From the NCBI RefSeq assembly GCF_022511585.1, contig NZ_JAKWBN010000002.1, positions 496,001 to 560,000 of the forward strand: a stretch of 64,000 nucleotides of DNA. The letters run 5' to 3'. Positions 1 through 7,627 of the stretch are shown here, in pieces. The DNA comes from Shimazuella soli (GTDB lineage: Bacteria; Bacillota; Bacilli; Thermoactinomycetales; Thermoactinomycetaceae). A program made the position numbers and the translations under genes. Numbering within the stretch: the stretch's first letter is position 1; each line of letters starts with the position of its first letter. The notes beneath the pieces are model-generated. The model did no database searches. It had not been told where the DNA came from and saw only the letters and a list, made by a program, of their open reading frames with translations.

Positions 1-189
1 ATTAAGCCTTCTCTAACGGACAAGCCGATCAGTAAGTTAAGCATTACCAGTCAAACCGGAGAGACAATGGAGATCACTTTACTGGATGCAGAGGTAGTGC
101 ATATGGGAAGTGGGATTACCTATATTCATGGGAAAAGTTATGACCCGTTTTCAGCCAGTGTAGGGGAAGGAGGCGTTTGCAATGAGTAA
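1..189 (+). CDS. C-terminal end of a small hypothetical protein, paralogue of the gene at 56003-56332
   Basis: The reading frame is open from the window edge and stops at 187-189, so only the last 62 residues are present. Residues 5-50 align with the C-terminal half of the protein at 56003-56332: both contain a block of the form ISK-x-(S/T)-ITS, then (E/D)-IT-LL-(D/N)-AE, then TYIHG-(K/R)-x-YD-x-F. The two are paralogues. The function is unknown. The stop codon overlaps the start of the next gene, so the two are probably co-translated. Confidence 0.75.
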   Translation: MKPSLTDKPISKLSITSQTGETMEITLLDAEVVHMGSGITYIHGKSYDPFSASVGEGGVCNE

Positions 190-310
190 ACCAAAATGTC
201 CAGATTGTGGGAAGTCAGATCATGTTGTAAAGTCTGATAGTGGCCTGCATTATTCCTGTCAAGAATGCGGAGATATTTTTGATAAAGATGGCAACAAGTT
301 AAAGAAGTAG
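182..310 (+). CDS. 42-residue zinc-ribbon protein
   Basis: ATG at 182 lies inside the end of the preceding gene (8-base overlap), which suggests translational coupling. The 42-residue product carries two CxxC knuckles, CPDC near residues 6-9 and CQEC near residues 26-29, separated by a short beta-like segment, followed by an acidic and Lys-rich tail. This is the pattern of a minimal zinc ribbon. The specific role is unknown. A hairpin terminator follows directly. Confidence 0.7.
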   Translation: MSKPKCPDCGKSDHVVKSDSGLHYSCQECGDIFDKDGNKLKK

Positions 311-325
311 GAAATGAGCTATAAT

Positions 326-360
326 GAGAGAACTACTCTATGAAGAGTGGTTCTTTCTCT
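326..360 (+). terminator. Hairpin terminator after the zinc-ribbon gene
   Basis: An inverted repeat (GAGAGAACTACTC against GAGTGGTTCT plus TTCTC, with one G-U pair) is followed by a T-rich stretch. Confidence 0.65.
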
Positions 361-387
361 TGTATGTTGTTGTAAGGAGATGATCGT

Positions 388-897
388 TTGGTTGATGTAG
401 ATGCTTTTCTACTAGGTATGAAGCCTGCCTTATACGGAAATACCGGCTCTCCCACTCTTATGAAAAATATTGATGATCTCATGAAGTATCCATATATAAC
501 CCAAGGTATTGATATTTTTGATGGAGAAGATTTTTTTCTCTTTTTTCAAGATGAGAAAAAAATGAATGAGTTTGTAATTCAGTTAGAACAAGTTGTTTCA
601 CGATCTCCTGCGTTTCATGAAATATTAGGGGATGTACTTGGTTATCCGCCGCTGGCAACTCGATTTTATGCAAAATGCATGGAAGATGAAACTTTGAACC
701 ACTATAGACTCTCTATTCGTTATGCTGGAATTCGTTGTACAAGCCATGTGGCAGAGTTAACCCAGAATGCTATTTGGCTTTGGGATCGTTATCACGAGAA
801 CGAAAATATGAAAATACTAATAGAATCGAAATTTTATACAGTGGATCGTGGAGATATTCGTAGATTAGAAGAGATTCAAAAGATAAAGTTGGCATGA
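388..897 (+). CDS. Hypothetical protein, 169 aa
   Basis: TTG start at 388, chosen because AAGGAG at 374-379 is correctly spaced and no in-frame ATG precedes it. The 169-residue product is soluble, mildly acidic and alpha/beta-like, with aromatic clusters and a C-terminal charged helix. No signal peptide, membrane segment or catalytic motif was recognised. It lies alone between two terminators and is probably monocistronic. Family unknown to me. Confidence 0.7.
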   Translation: MVDVDAFLLGMKPALYGNTGSPTLMKNIDDLMKYPYITQGIDIFDGEDFFLFFQDEKKMNEFVIQLEQVVSRSPAFHEILGDVLGYPPLATRFYAKCMEDETLNHYRLSIRYAGIRCTSHVAELTQNAIWLWDRYHENENMKILIESKFYTVDRGDIRRLEEIQKIKLA

Positions 898-922
898 AGG
901 AGCAATAATCTTTCATCTTTTT
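894..922 (+). terminator. Terminator overlapping the stop of the 388-897 gene
   Basis: ATGAAGGA (894-901) pairs with TCTTTCAT (909-916), with one G-U pair, and is followed by CTTTTT. Confidence 0.6.
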
Positions 923-1014
923 AAAAAACTTATATGTTTCGATGGGCAGAACAATCCAGAAGTGATATGTATTTCATTTTTGGTTTATTTGTATTTATAG
1001 TCCATAATCTTGAT

Positions 1015-1041
1015 GCGACAGAAGAACCGTCCCCTTGTCGC
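1015..1041. repeat. REP-like palindromic element
   Basis: GCGACA (1015-1020) and TGTCGC (1036-1041) flank AGAACCGTCCCC. From general knowledge, this pattern (GACAGAAGAACCGTCCCC..TGTC) recurs in intergenic regions of many Firmicutes and is linked to REP-associated tyrosine transposases. No such transposase is in the window, and only one copy was seen. Confidence 0.55.
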
Positions 1042-1231
1042 GCTTGTGAGATAAAAGGAGTTACGTGAATGACATCATCGATCAAAAAGATAATCAAAAG
1101 AAGCAGGCTTACTCTTTTTTAGGTCGGAGAAAAAATTGTGCAAAAATGCGAACAAACCAAAATAATGCCCTGCTAATCTCTGTGACCTACTAACCTAGAC
1201 AGCTTTTTTAGCTTTAGATAACTCTAATTTC

Positions 1232-1297
1232 AGTCCCACATAGAAAACAGCACACTTGTGCTGATGATGATAAATTGGGATTCGCCTATGTGGGACT
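1232..1297. terminator. Composite hairpin between convergent units
   Basis: A perfect 12-bp outer stem, AGTCCCACATAG (1232-1243) with CTATGTGGGACT (1286-1297), encloses a second hairpin CAGCACA/TGTGCTG. On the plus strand T-rich sequence follows. On the minus strand no clear U-tract follows. It probably insulates the end of the WYL gene. The architecture resembles the terminator at 9537-9584. Confidence 0.5.
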
Positions 1298-1312
1298 ATT
1301 CTTATATTTCTT

Positions 1313-2278
1313 TTAATCGGTATTATCAGATTTCCCGTATACTCCCGTTATTTTCCTGATCTTTTGTTGTATGAGGTCAACTGCTTTTTCAGGCTCTAAT
1401 ATTTTTGCCTCTTCACCCAAACGCCAGACTAAATCTACAAAAAATGGGAGATTATCAATCGGGATACTTAATCGAGCAAGTCCAGTTCCATCTTCTCGAA
1501 ACTCAAGAGAATCTCCAAACCAGCCGTCATTTTTAAGAGTACGCAAACCAATTAAAGTTAATTGAATAACTAAAGTAGTTTTCTCCTTTTTTCTTAATTC
1601 AGGAGCGTTCCATTCTTCCACTGACCTTTGGTCTACTTCTTTCATAAATACAACAGATGGATTTAGTTTTACGGAATGGATTCGATCAGCTCGAAATAAC
1701 CGGTAATCCTTTCGGGAGAAGCAATAAGCTGGGCAATACCAATATCCTTTGCTCGCATAAAGTCCTATTGGTTGAATATCTCTAGATGATATACCATTAC
1801 TAGAATTGTACTCAATCGTTACACAACTTTTAATCATAATAGATTGCAGCAATGCTTTAAGACATTTCGTTGACATGGAACGGTATGGATTCCAGATCAC
1901 TACTTTGTCCCTTAAACGATCGATTTGTTCTTTCACATCACTAGGCAAATAATGATAAAACTTTTGGAGAGATGTAGCAGCCCCATCGTCAAAAGGTAAA
2001 GAACCGAAATATTGTAAGGAATGGCAGGCAAAATAGATGGAAATGGCTTCACTTTCGGAAAAGGTAATGGGGGGAAGTAATCTTTCTTGCAACAAGCGAT
2101 ATCCACCACCTCTTCCCTGGACAGAGTAGATTGGAACCCCCAATTGACTTAGTTCTTGCAAGTCTCGTGTAATAGTGCGTGTCGATAATCCAAATTCGGC
2201 AGCTAGTTCTGGAACAGTAAAAGATTTTTTAGCATTAATTAGCATGATAAGCTGAATAAGCCTTTGTGATTTTAACAA
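1313..2278 (-). CDS. HTH-WYL domain transcriptional regulator (YafY-like)
   Basis: The 321-residue protein has an N-terminal winged helix (residues about 5-60, with a DeoR/HTH_11-type SLSTRTITRDLQEL recognition region) and a central WYL domain (about 140-220) that contains YWYCPAYCFSRKDYRLFRADRI, a typical WYL ligand-binding segment, followed by a WCX-like C-terminal part. WYL regulators bind DNA and sense ligands, often nucleic acid or nucleotide-derived. The start is a TTG at 2278 with GAAAGGA upstream. It is divergent from the MFS exporter at 2497, which it plausibly controls. The perfect palindrome at 2312-2350 lies directly upstream of its start. Confidence 0.85.
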   Translation of the reverse strand: MLKSQRLIQLIMLINAKKSFTVPELAAEFGLSTRTITRDLQELSQLGVPIYSVQGRGGGYRLLQERLLPPITFSESEAISIYFACHSLQYFGSLPFDDGAATSLQKFYHYLPSDVKEQIDRLRDKVVIWNPYRSMSTKCLKALLQSIMIKSCVTIEYNSSNGISSRDIQPIGLYASKGYWYCPAYCFSRKDYRLFRADRIHSVKLNPSVVFMKEVDQRSVEEWNAPELRKKEKTTLVIQLTLIGLRTLKNDGWFGDSLEFREDGTGLARLSIPIDNLPFFVDLVWRLGEEAKILEPEKAVDLIQQKIRKITGVYGKSDNTD

Positions 2279-2311
2279 TTAAATTCTTTTCCTTTCACTT
2301 TTTTTTACTAT

Positions 2312-2350
2312 AGCACGAAAACAAGACATGATCTGTCTTGTTTTCGTGCT
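2312..2350. promoter_or_regulatory. Perfect 17-bp palindrome between WYL regulator and MFS exporter
   Basis: AGCACGAAAACAAGACA (2312-2328) and its exact reverse complement (2334-2350) are separated by TGATC. It sits 34 bp upstream of the regulator start and 147 bp upstream of the exporter. Neither strand has a convincing U-tract that would make a terminator useful between divergent genes, so an operator or mRNA leader element is more likely. Confidence 0.5.
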
Positions 2351-2496
2351 ACTGTTATTTTTGCCAACAAAAACTGTGAAGGATTGATAAATATCATGAA
2401 TGAAATTATTAAATTCACTAATAACTGTACAGCAATTTGGATTACAAATGATGCAATTTCACTGAGGGAAAACAGTGAGCTTAGGGAGGTTTTATA

Positions 2497-3669
2497 ATGT
2501 CGAATCGTTTCTTAATTATTCTATTGGCAATAGGAGCTTTCATAGCTGGAACTGGAGAATTGGTCATCTCTGGTATTGTTGATTTGATAGCCTCTGATCT
2601 TCATGTTTCATTGGCGGTGTCCGGTCAGCTTGTCACGATGTTTTCCATTTCTTTTGCAATAGGTTCCCCTATTGTTATTGCACTTACTTCTAAGATGAAT
2701 CGCAAGAAATTACTGCTAGTTACTCTGATCATTTCTGCATTAGGCGGTACTATGGCGATGTTAAGTGAGAACATTATACCCATGATGCTGTCGCGTATCA
2801 TTCTTGGAATTTGTTCAGGTGTTTTTAACAGTATTGCTTTCGCTATGGCAGCTGGCCTTGTCACACCAGATAAACGTGGCAGCGCGATTGGGAGTATACA
2901 AGTGGGGTTTAGCTGTTCACTTATAGTAGGAGTTCCAATTGGCATCACCATTACTGCGCATTTTGGTTGGCATACTATTTTTGGTCTGCTTGCCGCGGCC
3001 AATATGGTTATCTTACTTTTGATAGTTAAATTACTTCCTAATATCGCTAGCTCTGAATTAAAGCAGAGTAAAATTCGGAGCAATTTGGGAAATTTCAGAG
3101 TAGCAGTTACGCTTTTCATTGCATTTCTCAATGTTCTAGGTTACTCCATATGCTTCACCTTCATCACACCGTATTTACAAACTTTGGCACACCTTAGTCA
3201 CTCAGCAATCAGTGGAATTCTGTTACTCATGGGGGTATGCGGAGCAGTAGGATCACGTTTAGGCGGTTATGGAACGGATAAATGGGGAGTAACAAAAACA
3301 TTACTGATGATGCTGGCCTTTCATACTGTATCGTTACTACTGTCTCCGTTTATGGCTACAACCCTAGTTGGCATCATTGTTACAATCACGATTTGGGGAA
3401 TATCCGTTTACGCTACTGTCCCAACAATTCTGTATTATCTGATATCATTAGCCCCTGATGCAGCAGAAATGGTGATTAGTCTAAATACGTCTGTATTTCA
3501 GATCGGTATCGCAGTTGGTGCTGCCGTTGGTGGTATCATAGTAAATAATTTATCCGTTTTCCATGTTGGTTGGATCGGCGGAATTACTGTTGCAGTTGGA
3601 TTGATAGTGGCAATATTTTTCTTATCCTTAGAGCGTAAAGTAATTCCGCTTCATGAGCGTCAAAATTGA
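2497..3669 (+). CDS. MFS drug/metabolite exporter (DHA1 type)
   Basis: The 390-residue protein has about twelve hydrophobic segments. Its N-terminus (LLAIGAFIAGTGELVISGI) and the loop SKMNRKKLLL are typical of the AraJ/YdhP-like drug:H+ antiporter-1 group, with SRIILGICSGVFNSI for transmembrane helix 4. GGGAGG precedes ATG 2497. The substrate cannot be read from the sequence. The divergent WYL regulator suggests ligand-controlled expression. Confidence 0.85.
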   Translation: MSNRFLIILLAIGAFIAGTGELVISGIVDLIASDLHVSLAVSGQLVTMFSISFAIGSPIVIALTSKMNRKKLLLVTLIISALGGTMAMLSENIIPMMLSRIILGICSGVFNSIAFAMAAGLVTPDKRGSAIGSIQVGFSCSLIVGVPIGITITAHFGWHTIFGLLAAANMVILLLIVKLLPNIASSELKQSKIRSNLGNFRVAVTLFIAFLNVLGYSICFTFITPYLQTLAHLSHSAISGILLLMGVCGAVGSRLGGYGTDKWGVTKTLLMMLAFHTVSLLLSPFMATTLVGIIVTITIWGISVYATVPTILYYLISLAPDAAEMVISLNTSVFQIGIAVGAAVGGIIVNNLSVFHVGWIGGITVAVGLIVAIFFLSLERKVIPLHERQN

Positions 3670-3783
3670 CTCCAAAGTTGCAATAAATTTTTATAATGAA
3701 ATCAGAGGAAGGAAAGTCACAAAAATAGGAATATGGTAAACTATTGGAAAGCAGCCCATACGAATAGTTAGGGAGCACCTACT

Positions 3784-4311
3784 ATGGCTGAAGAGAATAA
3801 CTATGCTGTTTTCCTCGTTCCTGTTGCCTGGGAGCCTCGGTACTGGTCGTTCCCTCCTCGTGAGCTAGAGATTTGCATGCTGAAGACAGAGGGAGGGCCA
3901 GACGAGTGCGAGTACCCTGGAGGGCACCAGAAGAAGGGGGAAACCCTGTTCCAAACGGGAATCCGCAAAACTCAGGAGGAAACTGGTCTCGAAGTAATCG
4001 AGGTTATCCCTCATCAGATCTACCGCGAGATCTTTGGGAAAACGGTCGTAGTGGGCTACCCTGCGCTTGTTAAGCCGAAGAAAGCGGCAGAGATCACAGC
4101 GTTCATCCAGAAGAAAAATGAAGTGGAAAAAGCAACGAAGAGGAAAAAGAAGCATGTGTCGGCTGGGTGGTATTCGAAGCCCGAGGACGTTCCTTGGACT
4201 GAGGGTGCTCCTGACTCCCTGTTCGAAGAGTTTGCAAAGACTTCGGCTGCTGTTGCTGCTTATCGAAAGGAGAAGTTGGGTGCATTCTTCTTGAAAGTCA
4301 AGGAGGGGTAA
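3784..4311 (+). CDS. Nudix hydrolase family protein
   Basis: The 175-residue protein carries a Nudix box at about residues 47-69: GHQKKGE, seven residues, then RKTQEETGL. The metal-binding EExG part and the GxxxxxE part are intact, but the residue after Arg is Lys where the consensus has Glu. The substrate is unknown. The C-terminus is Lys/Glu-rich. Base composition and codon choice (many CTG, GAG, CCC/CCT, AAG codons) are clearly GC-richer than the flanking genes, suggesting recent acquisition. ATG 3784 follows AGGGAGC. Confidence 0.8.
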   Translation: MAEENNYAVFLVPVAWEPRYWSFPPRELEICMLKTEGGPDECEYPGGHQKKGETLFQTGIRKTQEETGLEVIEVIPHQIYREIFGKTVVVGYPALVKPKKAAEITAFIQKKNEVEKATKRKKKHVSAGWYSKPEDVPWTEGAPDSLFEEFAKTSAAVAAYRKEKLGAFFLKVKEG

Positions 4312-4365
4312 CCCTCATAGTGATAGCGAATGATCCTATGTTCTTTAGGGTTGTTGCTGTCATCT

Positions 4366-4387
4366 CCCTCCTGCTTCGGTGGGAGGG
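4366..4387 (+). terminator. GC-rich hairpin after the Nudix gene
   Basis: CCCTCC and GGAGGG flank a TTCG-containing loop. The downstream T-tract is weak. Confidence 0.45.
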
Positions 4388-4533
4388 CAAATTACTATAA
4401 AAAACAAAAGTGACAAAAATGTGTCTTTTTTATTTCCTTATATGAATTTATCTGTTAAAATAATAAGTAATTAATTTTGCTAATACTTTTTCATTATCGT
4501 ATGAATCCGTTTTCAAAGATATGGGGTGTTGAC

Positions 4534-5196
4534 ATGGAAAGAAAAATTGATAAACAACTATCGCGTATTTTGCCAAATGGGCTTCCAAACTATCCTGGTT
4601 TGCCAAATCGTTGGTATTTATATCCATACGGGCTTCTTGTCTTTTTACTGGCAGTGCCTAGCTGCATTTTCTATATGGCTTACAAAGCAGTCATGGAGTA
4701 TAGTGAGAACTCCATCAAAGTCTCAATTATTTCTTCTGCTTACTTAGTTATCTTATGTGTAGCATTTTACTACATTCTTCGTTTCAATTATCGTTACTGG
4801 TTCACTTCGGTACCAAACCCACATACTTTTGAAGAATTTGTCGCTTTAGCTCAATTTGTAAAAGAGAGAGGGAACAACTGGCAAGTCATTTTGATCCTTG
4901 AGTATATTCTGAATACATTTCCTAATGAGAATGTAAGCGCTGTCGAAGTTGACTTAGGTATCGCTTATCTGAAGAGCGCAGGGCGGAAATCTTTATATGA
5001 TGATGCAGAGAATGTAAACATAGAAAAAGGTATAGAGTACGTAAAGAAAGGTCTTGATGCAAAAGATGATCACGTGAGGCAACTAGCTTTAGAAACGTTA
5101 AGAGATCACTATTTATTAATAGCAGAGCAGGATAGATCTAAAGAAATGAATGATTTACTTAGGAAACTAAAGATGGATAAGGTAGCTTTAGGATAA
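4534..5196 (+). CDS. Hypothetical two-TM membrane protein
   Basis: ATG 4534 is preferred over in-frame starts at 4477 and 4501 because GGGGTG at 4523-4528 is well placed; this gives 220 residues. There are two membrane spans near residues 28-50 and 65-83, then a soluble helical C-terminal half. Repeated helix pairs (residues about 95-215) look like degenerate tetratricopeptide-type repeats, including EKGIEYVKKGLDAKDDHVRQ. Probably a membrane-anchored scaffold protein. The family is unknown and a strong terminator follows. Confidence 0.7.
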   Translation: MERKIDKQLSRILPNGLPNYPGLPNRWYLYPYGLLVFLLAVPSCIFYMAYKAVMEYSENSIKVSIISSAYLVILCVAFYYILRFNYRYWFTSVPNPHTFEEFVALAQFVKERGNNWQVILILEYILNTFPNENVSAVEVDLGIAYLKSAGRKSLYDDAENVNIEKGIEYVKKGLDAKDDHVRQLALETLRDHYLLIAEQDRSKEMNDLLRKLKMDKVALG

Positions 5197-5218
5197 TGCA
5201 TATAGAAAACGAGGGTAC

Positions 5219-5247
5219 GCCGGTCTCATTGAGACCGGCGTTTTTTT
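5219..5247 (+). terminator. Strong intrinsic terminator
   Basis: A perfect 9-bp stem GCCGGTCTC/GAGACCGGC with loop ATT is followed by GTTTTTTT. Confidence 0.9.
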
Positions 5248-5277
5248 ACTTATTTGAAGGAATATTTAAGATAAAGA

Positions 5278-6225
5278 CTACTCTAATGCTTTCTTGAGAT
5301 TTTCTAAATTTTGCATGGAAATCGAAAAATAATCTTCTCCCTTTTTCAGTTCATCCGTTGTTAGTCCTTCTATAGGGTCCAGGATCAGTGCTTTGGCATG
5401 AATTTCATCGGTCACTACCTGTGCTACTTTTGGATTGACAAGTTTTTCGAAAAAGATATAGTGTATTTTTTCTTGTTCTGCAAATTGGACAATCTCTTTC
5501 AGCTTTTTGGGACTTGGTTCCTCATCAGGTGATATGCCAGAAATAGCAATCTGCTTGAGACCATAACGCTCTGTCAAATAATGAAAAGCAGCATGGGATG
5601 TGATTACATTTTTATTTTTTACTTGAGATAAAACCGAGCGGTAAGACTGATCCAATTGGTTAAAACGTTTCGCTAGCTTTTGGTAGTTTTGTTCATAGAG
5701 GGTTTTATGCTTTGGATCTTTTTGGATCATTGCCTGCTTGATATTTTCAGCTTGTTTTTTGGCAAGTATGGGATCTAGCCAAACATGAGGGTCTTTGTTT
5801 ATAGTCTGGCTATCATGAGCGTGATCTTCTTCTTGTTCTGTACTGTCATGCAGAGCAATATTTTTTGTTGATTCGACAATCAAGATTTGTTGACTATCTA
5901 AATTTGATCGTACCCGATCAATCCAACCTTCTAAGCCTGCACCGTTATAAATGAGCATATCGGCTCGGTTAAGCTCGATGAGATCTTTTTGTGTGGGCTC
6001 ATAATCATGTGGTTCAGCTCCTGGTGGTGTAAGGTTATGAACGGTTACCTCTGTTCCTCCTATTTCTTTTGCGAAGAAAGCTAAAGGATACATACTTGTG
6101 TAAATTACTAATTTATTATTCTCTTTTTGCTCGAACTTCTTGGGATGATCAGCATGGCTGTTGGTACAGCCGATGAGTGATCCAAGTAGAAGTATTAGAA
6201 AGCCAAACATAAAGTATTTTCTCAA
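5278..6225 (-). CDS. znuA: Zinc ABC transporter substrate-binding lipoprotein (ZnuA/AdcA-like)
   Basis: The 315-residue cluster A-I solute-binding protein starts with a lipoprotein signal (hydrophobic core, then LLGSLIGC with the lipidated Cys near residue 20). The family's metal ligands are visible: the His of PPGAEPHDYEPT, the His of HVWLDP, the His of TSHAAFHYLTERYG, and the late acidic ligand in VTDEIH. A His/acid-rich loop (HDSTEQEEDHAHDSQ, about residues 125-140) is typical of zinc rather than manganese binders. TTG start with GGAAGGGTG upstream. No permease or ATPase gene is adjacent, so it must work with components encoded elsewhere. A near-perfect Zur box lies at 6248-6268. Confidence 0.88.
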   Translation of the reverse strand: MRKYFMFGFLILLLGSLIGCTNSHADHPKKFEQKENNKLVIYTSMYPLAFFAKEIGGTEVTVHNLTPPGAEPHDYEPTQKDLIELNRADMLIYNGAGLEGWIDRVRSNLDSQQILIVESTKNIALHDSTEQEEDHAHDSQTINKDPHVWLDPILAKKQAENIKQAMIQKDPKHKTLYEQNYQKLAKRFNQLDQSYRSVLSQVKNKNVITSHAAFHYLTERYGLKQIAISGISPDEEPSPKKLKEIVQFAEQEKIHYIFFEKLVNPKVAQVVTDEIHAKALILDPIEGLTTDELKKGEDYFSISMQNLENLKKALE

Positions 6226-6247
6226 TTTTATTTACACCCTTCCCTAT

Positions 6248-6268
6248 AAATCGTAATTATTATTATTT
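6248..6268. promoter_or_regulatory. Candidate Zur operator upstream of znuA
   Basis: AAATCGTAAT-T-ATTATTATTT matches 18 of the 20 specified positions of the B. subtilis Zur consensus AAATCGTAAT-N-ATTACGATTT. It lies 23 bp upstream of the znuA start codon. Confidence 0.75.
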
Positions 6269-6434
6269 ATCTCTTTGCGATAACTATTATATCGATTCGA
6301 CTACTTTGTGTCTATTACTATTTATAAAAAATATAAAATCATATAAATTCGCGCATAAAAGCAGACTCATCGCTTATAATTTATCCTTTTAGCATCTTCT
6401 GTTTTTTCTATTTCAATAGGGTGATCACATTTAC

Positions 6435-6455
6435 AAATTAGAACAATTACGATAT
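6435..6455. promoter_or_regulatory. Candidate Zur operator upstream of ycgR
   Basis: AAATTAGAAC-A-ATTACGATAT matches about 15 of 20 positions of the Bacillus Zur consensus. The right half-site ATTACGAT is perfect. It is located 79-99 bp upstream of ATG 6534. Confidence 0.6.
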
Positions 6456-6468
6456 AAGTAGTGGGGTA

Positions 6469-6528
6469 ATGAGAATTTTGTTTCTTCTCGGTCGTTTGAT
6501 TGCGGAGAAGAAGGATCATCTTATATAG
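6469..6528 (+). CDS. Possible 19-aa leader peptide
   Basis: ATG 6469 opens a 19-codon ORF (product MRILFLLGRLIAEKKDHLI) that stops at 6526-6528, five bases before ATG 6534 of the permease. GTGGGG precedes the ATG at short distance. The ORF contains an inverted repeat. It could couple translation to the weakly signalled permease start. There is no homology evidence. Confidence 0.3.
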   Translation: MRILFLLGRLIAEKKDHLI

Positions 6529-6533
6529 ATGGA

Positions 6534-7610
6534 ATGAGGAGTGAGTTGGAAAATATCATGCTTCGGTTACTTAAAAATTACTATGTAGAAATTTTGCTTG
6601 TCTTTGTTTTAGCAAGCTTTATTCTCTTTTTTAGTTCAGATCAATTTTTAGCTTTTGAAATGGATATCAGTTTCTTGACTTCTTTTACAAAAAATCCGCA
6701 GTTGCAAAGTCTGTCTACTATTTTTCTAAGTATTTTTTTAGAAGGATTGCCTTTCATTTTATTTGGGGTGTTTATCTCGAGTTTTATTCATGAGTTTGTA
6801 AATGAAAATGGATTGTGGAGATATGTTCCCAAAAATCCATTTCTATCGATTCCGATGGCGATTGTATTAGGTTTTGTACTGCCGATCTGTGAGTGTGGAA
6901 TTGTGCCGATAGCTAGACGTCTAATTGAGAAAAAATTGCCTGTTTATACTGCATTTACGTTTTTATTGGCAGCACCTATCGTAAATCCGGTTACGATCTT
7001 TTCTACTTATATCGCTTTTGGAAATGATTGGAGTATGACGATCGTTCGAGTGGCTTTGGGAGCAGGTATTGCGATTGTAATGGGGGGATTGTTTTATTTG
7101 TTTTTTCAAAATATCCCTGTTTTAAAGGAAATTCCTAATACTTGTGATCATGATCATGAGTCTTGTTGTACTACTGATCAGGCAGGACATGAGCATTCTC
7201 ATACAGAGAATTGGAGAGAAAGGGTGGAATATGCCTTACATCACGCGATTTTTGAGTTTTTAAATATGGGAAAGTACTTCGTTTTAGGGGCTTTTTTAGC
7301 AGCTTGTTTTCAAACTTTTATTGGCTTTTCTGCCATTCAATCGACAGGAAAGTATGAGTGGCTATCGATTGTTTTATTGATGGGAATTGCTTTTGGTTTA
7401 TCCATTTGTTCTTCTTCTGATGCCTTTATCGCTGCTTCTTTTCGCAATGCGGTCGGTGCTGCACCCCTCTTTGCGTTTCTCGTCTATGGTCCGATAATGG
7501 ATTTGAAAAATCTGTTGATGATGAGCGGTAGTTTTCGACCTACAGTCATCTGGTTTTTTTGGAGCGGGACCACTGTGTTGACGATTGTTTCTGTTGTGTT
7601 TTTTTTATAG
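6534..7610 (+). CDS. ycgR: YcgR-like permease (DUF318 family)
   Basis: The 358-residue integral membrane protein has about eight spans and the DUF318/ArsP-type signature: FVLPICECGIVPIARRLI, LLAAPIVNPVT, ICSSSDAFIAASF and YGPIMDLKN. A long cytosolic loop (about residues 203-228) is rich in His and Cys (CDHDHESCC, HEHSHTE), typical of a metal-linked protein. From general knowledge, the YcgR/YcgQ pair is found in zinc-limitation regulons of Firmicutes. ATG 6534 has a poor ribosome site; TTG 6546 and ATG 6558 are alternatives. YcgQ follows after 17 bp. Confidence 0.82.
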   Translation: MRSELENIMLRLLKNYYVEILLVFVLASFILFFSSDQFLAFEMDISFLTSFTKNPQLQSLSTIFLSIFLEGLPFILFGVFISSFIHEFVNENGLWRYVPKNPFLSIPMAIVLGFVLPICECGIVPIARRLIEKKLPVYTAFTFLLAAPIVNPVTIFSTYIAFGNDWSMTIVRVALGAGIAIVMGGLFYLFFQNIPVLKEIPNTCDHDHESCCTTDQAGHEHSHTENWRERVEYALHHAIFEFLNMGKYFVLGAFLAACFQTFIGFSAIQSTGKYEWLSIVLLMGIAFGLSICSSSDAFIAASFRNAVGAAPLFAFLVYGPIMDLKNLLMMSGSFRPTVIWFFWSGTTVLTIVSVVFFL

Positions 7611-7627
7611 TCGAAAGGAGAGATAAC

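Larger units (their letters stand above)
898..1312. other. Intergenic region with REP-like element; possible 42-aa ORF
   Basis: Besides the terminator, the REP-like element and the composite hairpin listed separately, the only candidate is a 42-codon ORF at 1065-1193 (+). It has a GTG start and AGGAG four bases upstream, and an overlapping ATG ORF starts at 1069. The translation resembles nothing I know, and I do not call it a gene. Confidence 0.4.
6226..6533. other. Divergent control region between znuA and ycgR
   Basis: This AT-rich region holds two candidate Zur operators and a short leader ORF, which are listed separately. A hairpin CTTCTC/GAGAAG lies inside the leader ORF. Confidence 0.6.

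Noticed and set aside
1065-1193. 42-codon ORF with GTG start next to the REP-like element
   Set aside because: Short ribosome spacing, an overlapping alternative frame and no recognisable protein features.
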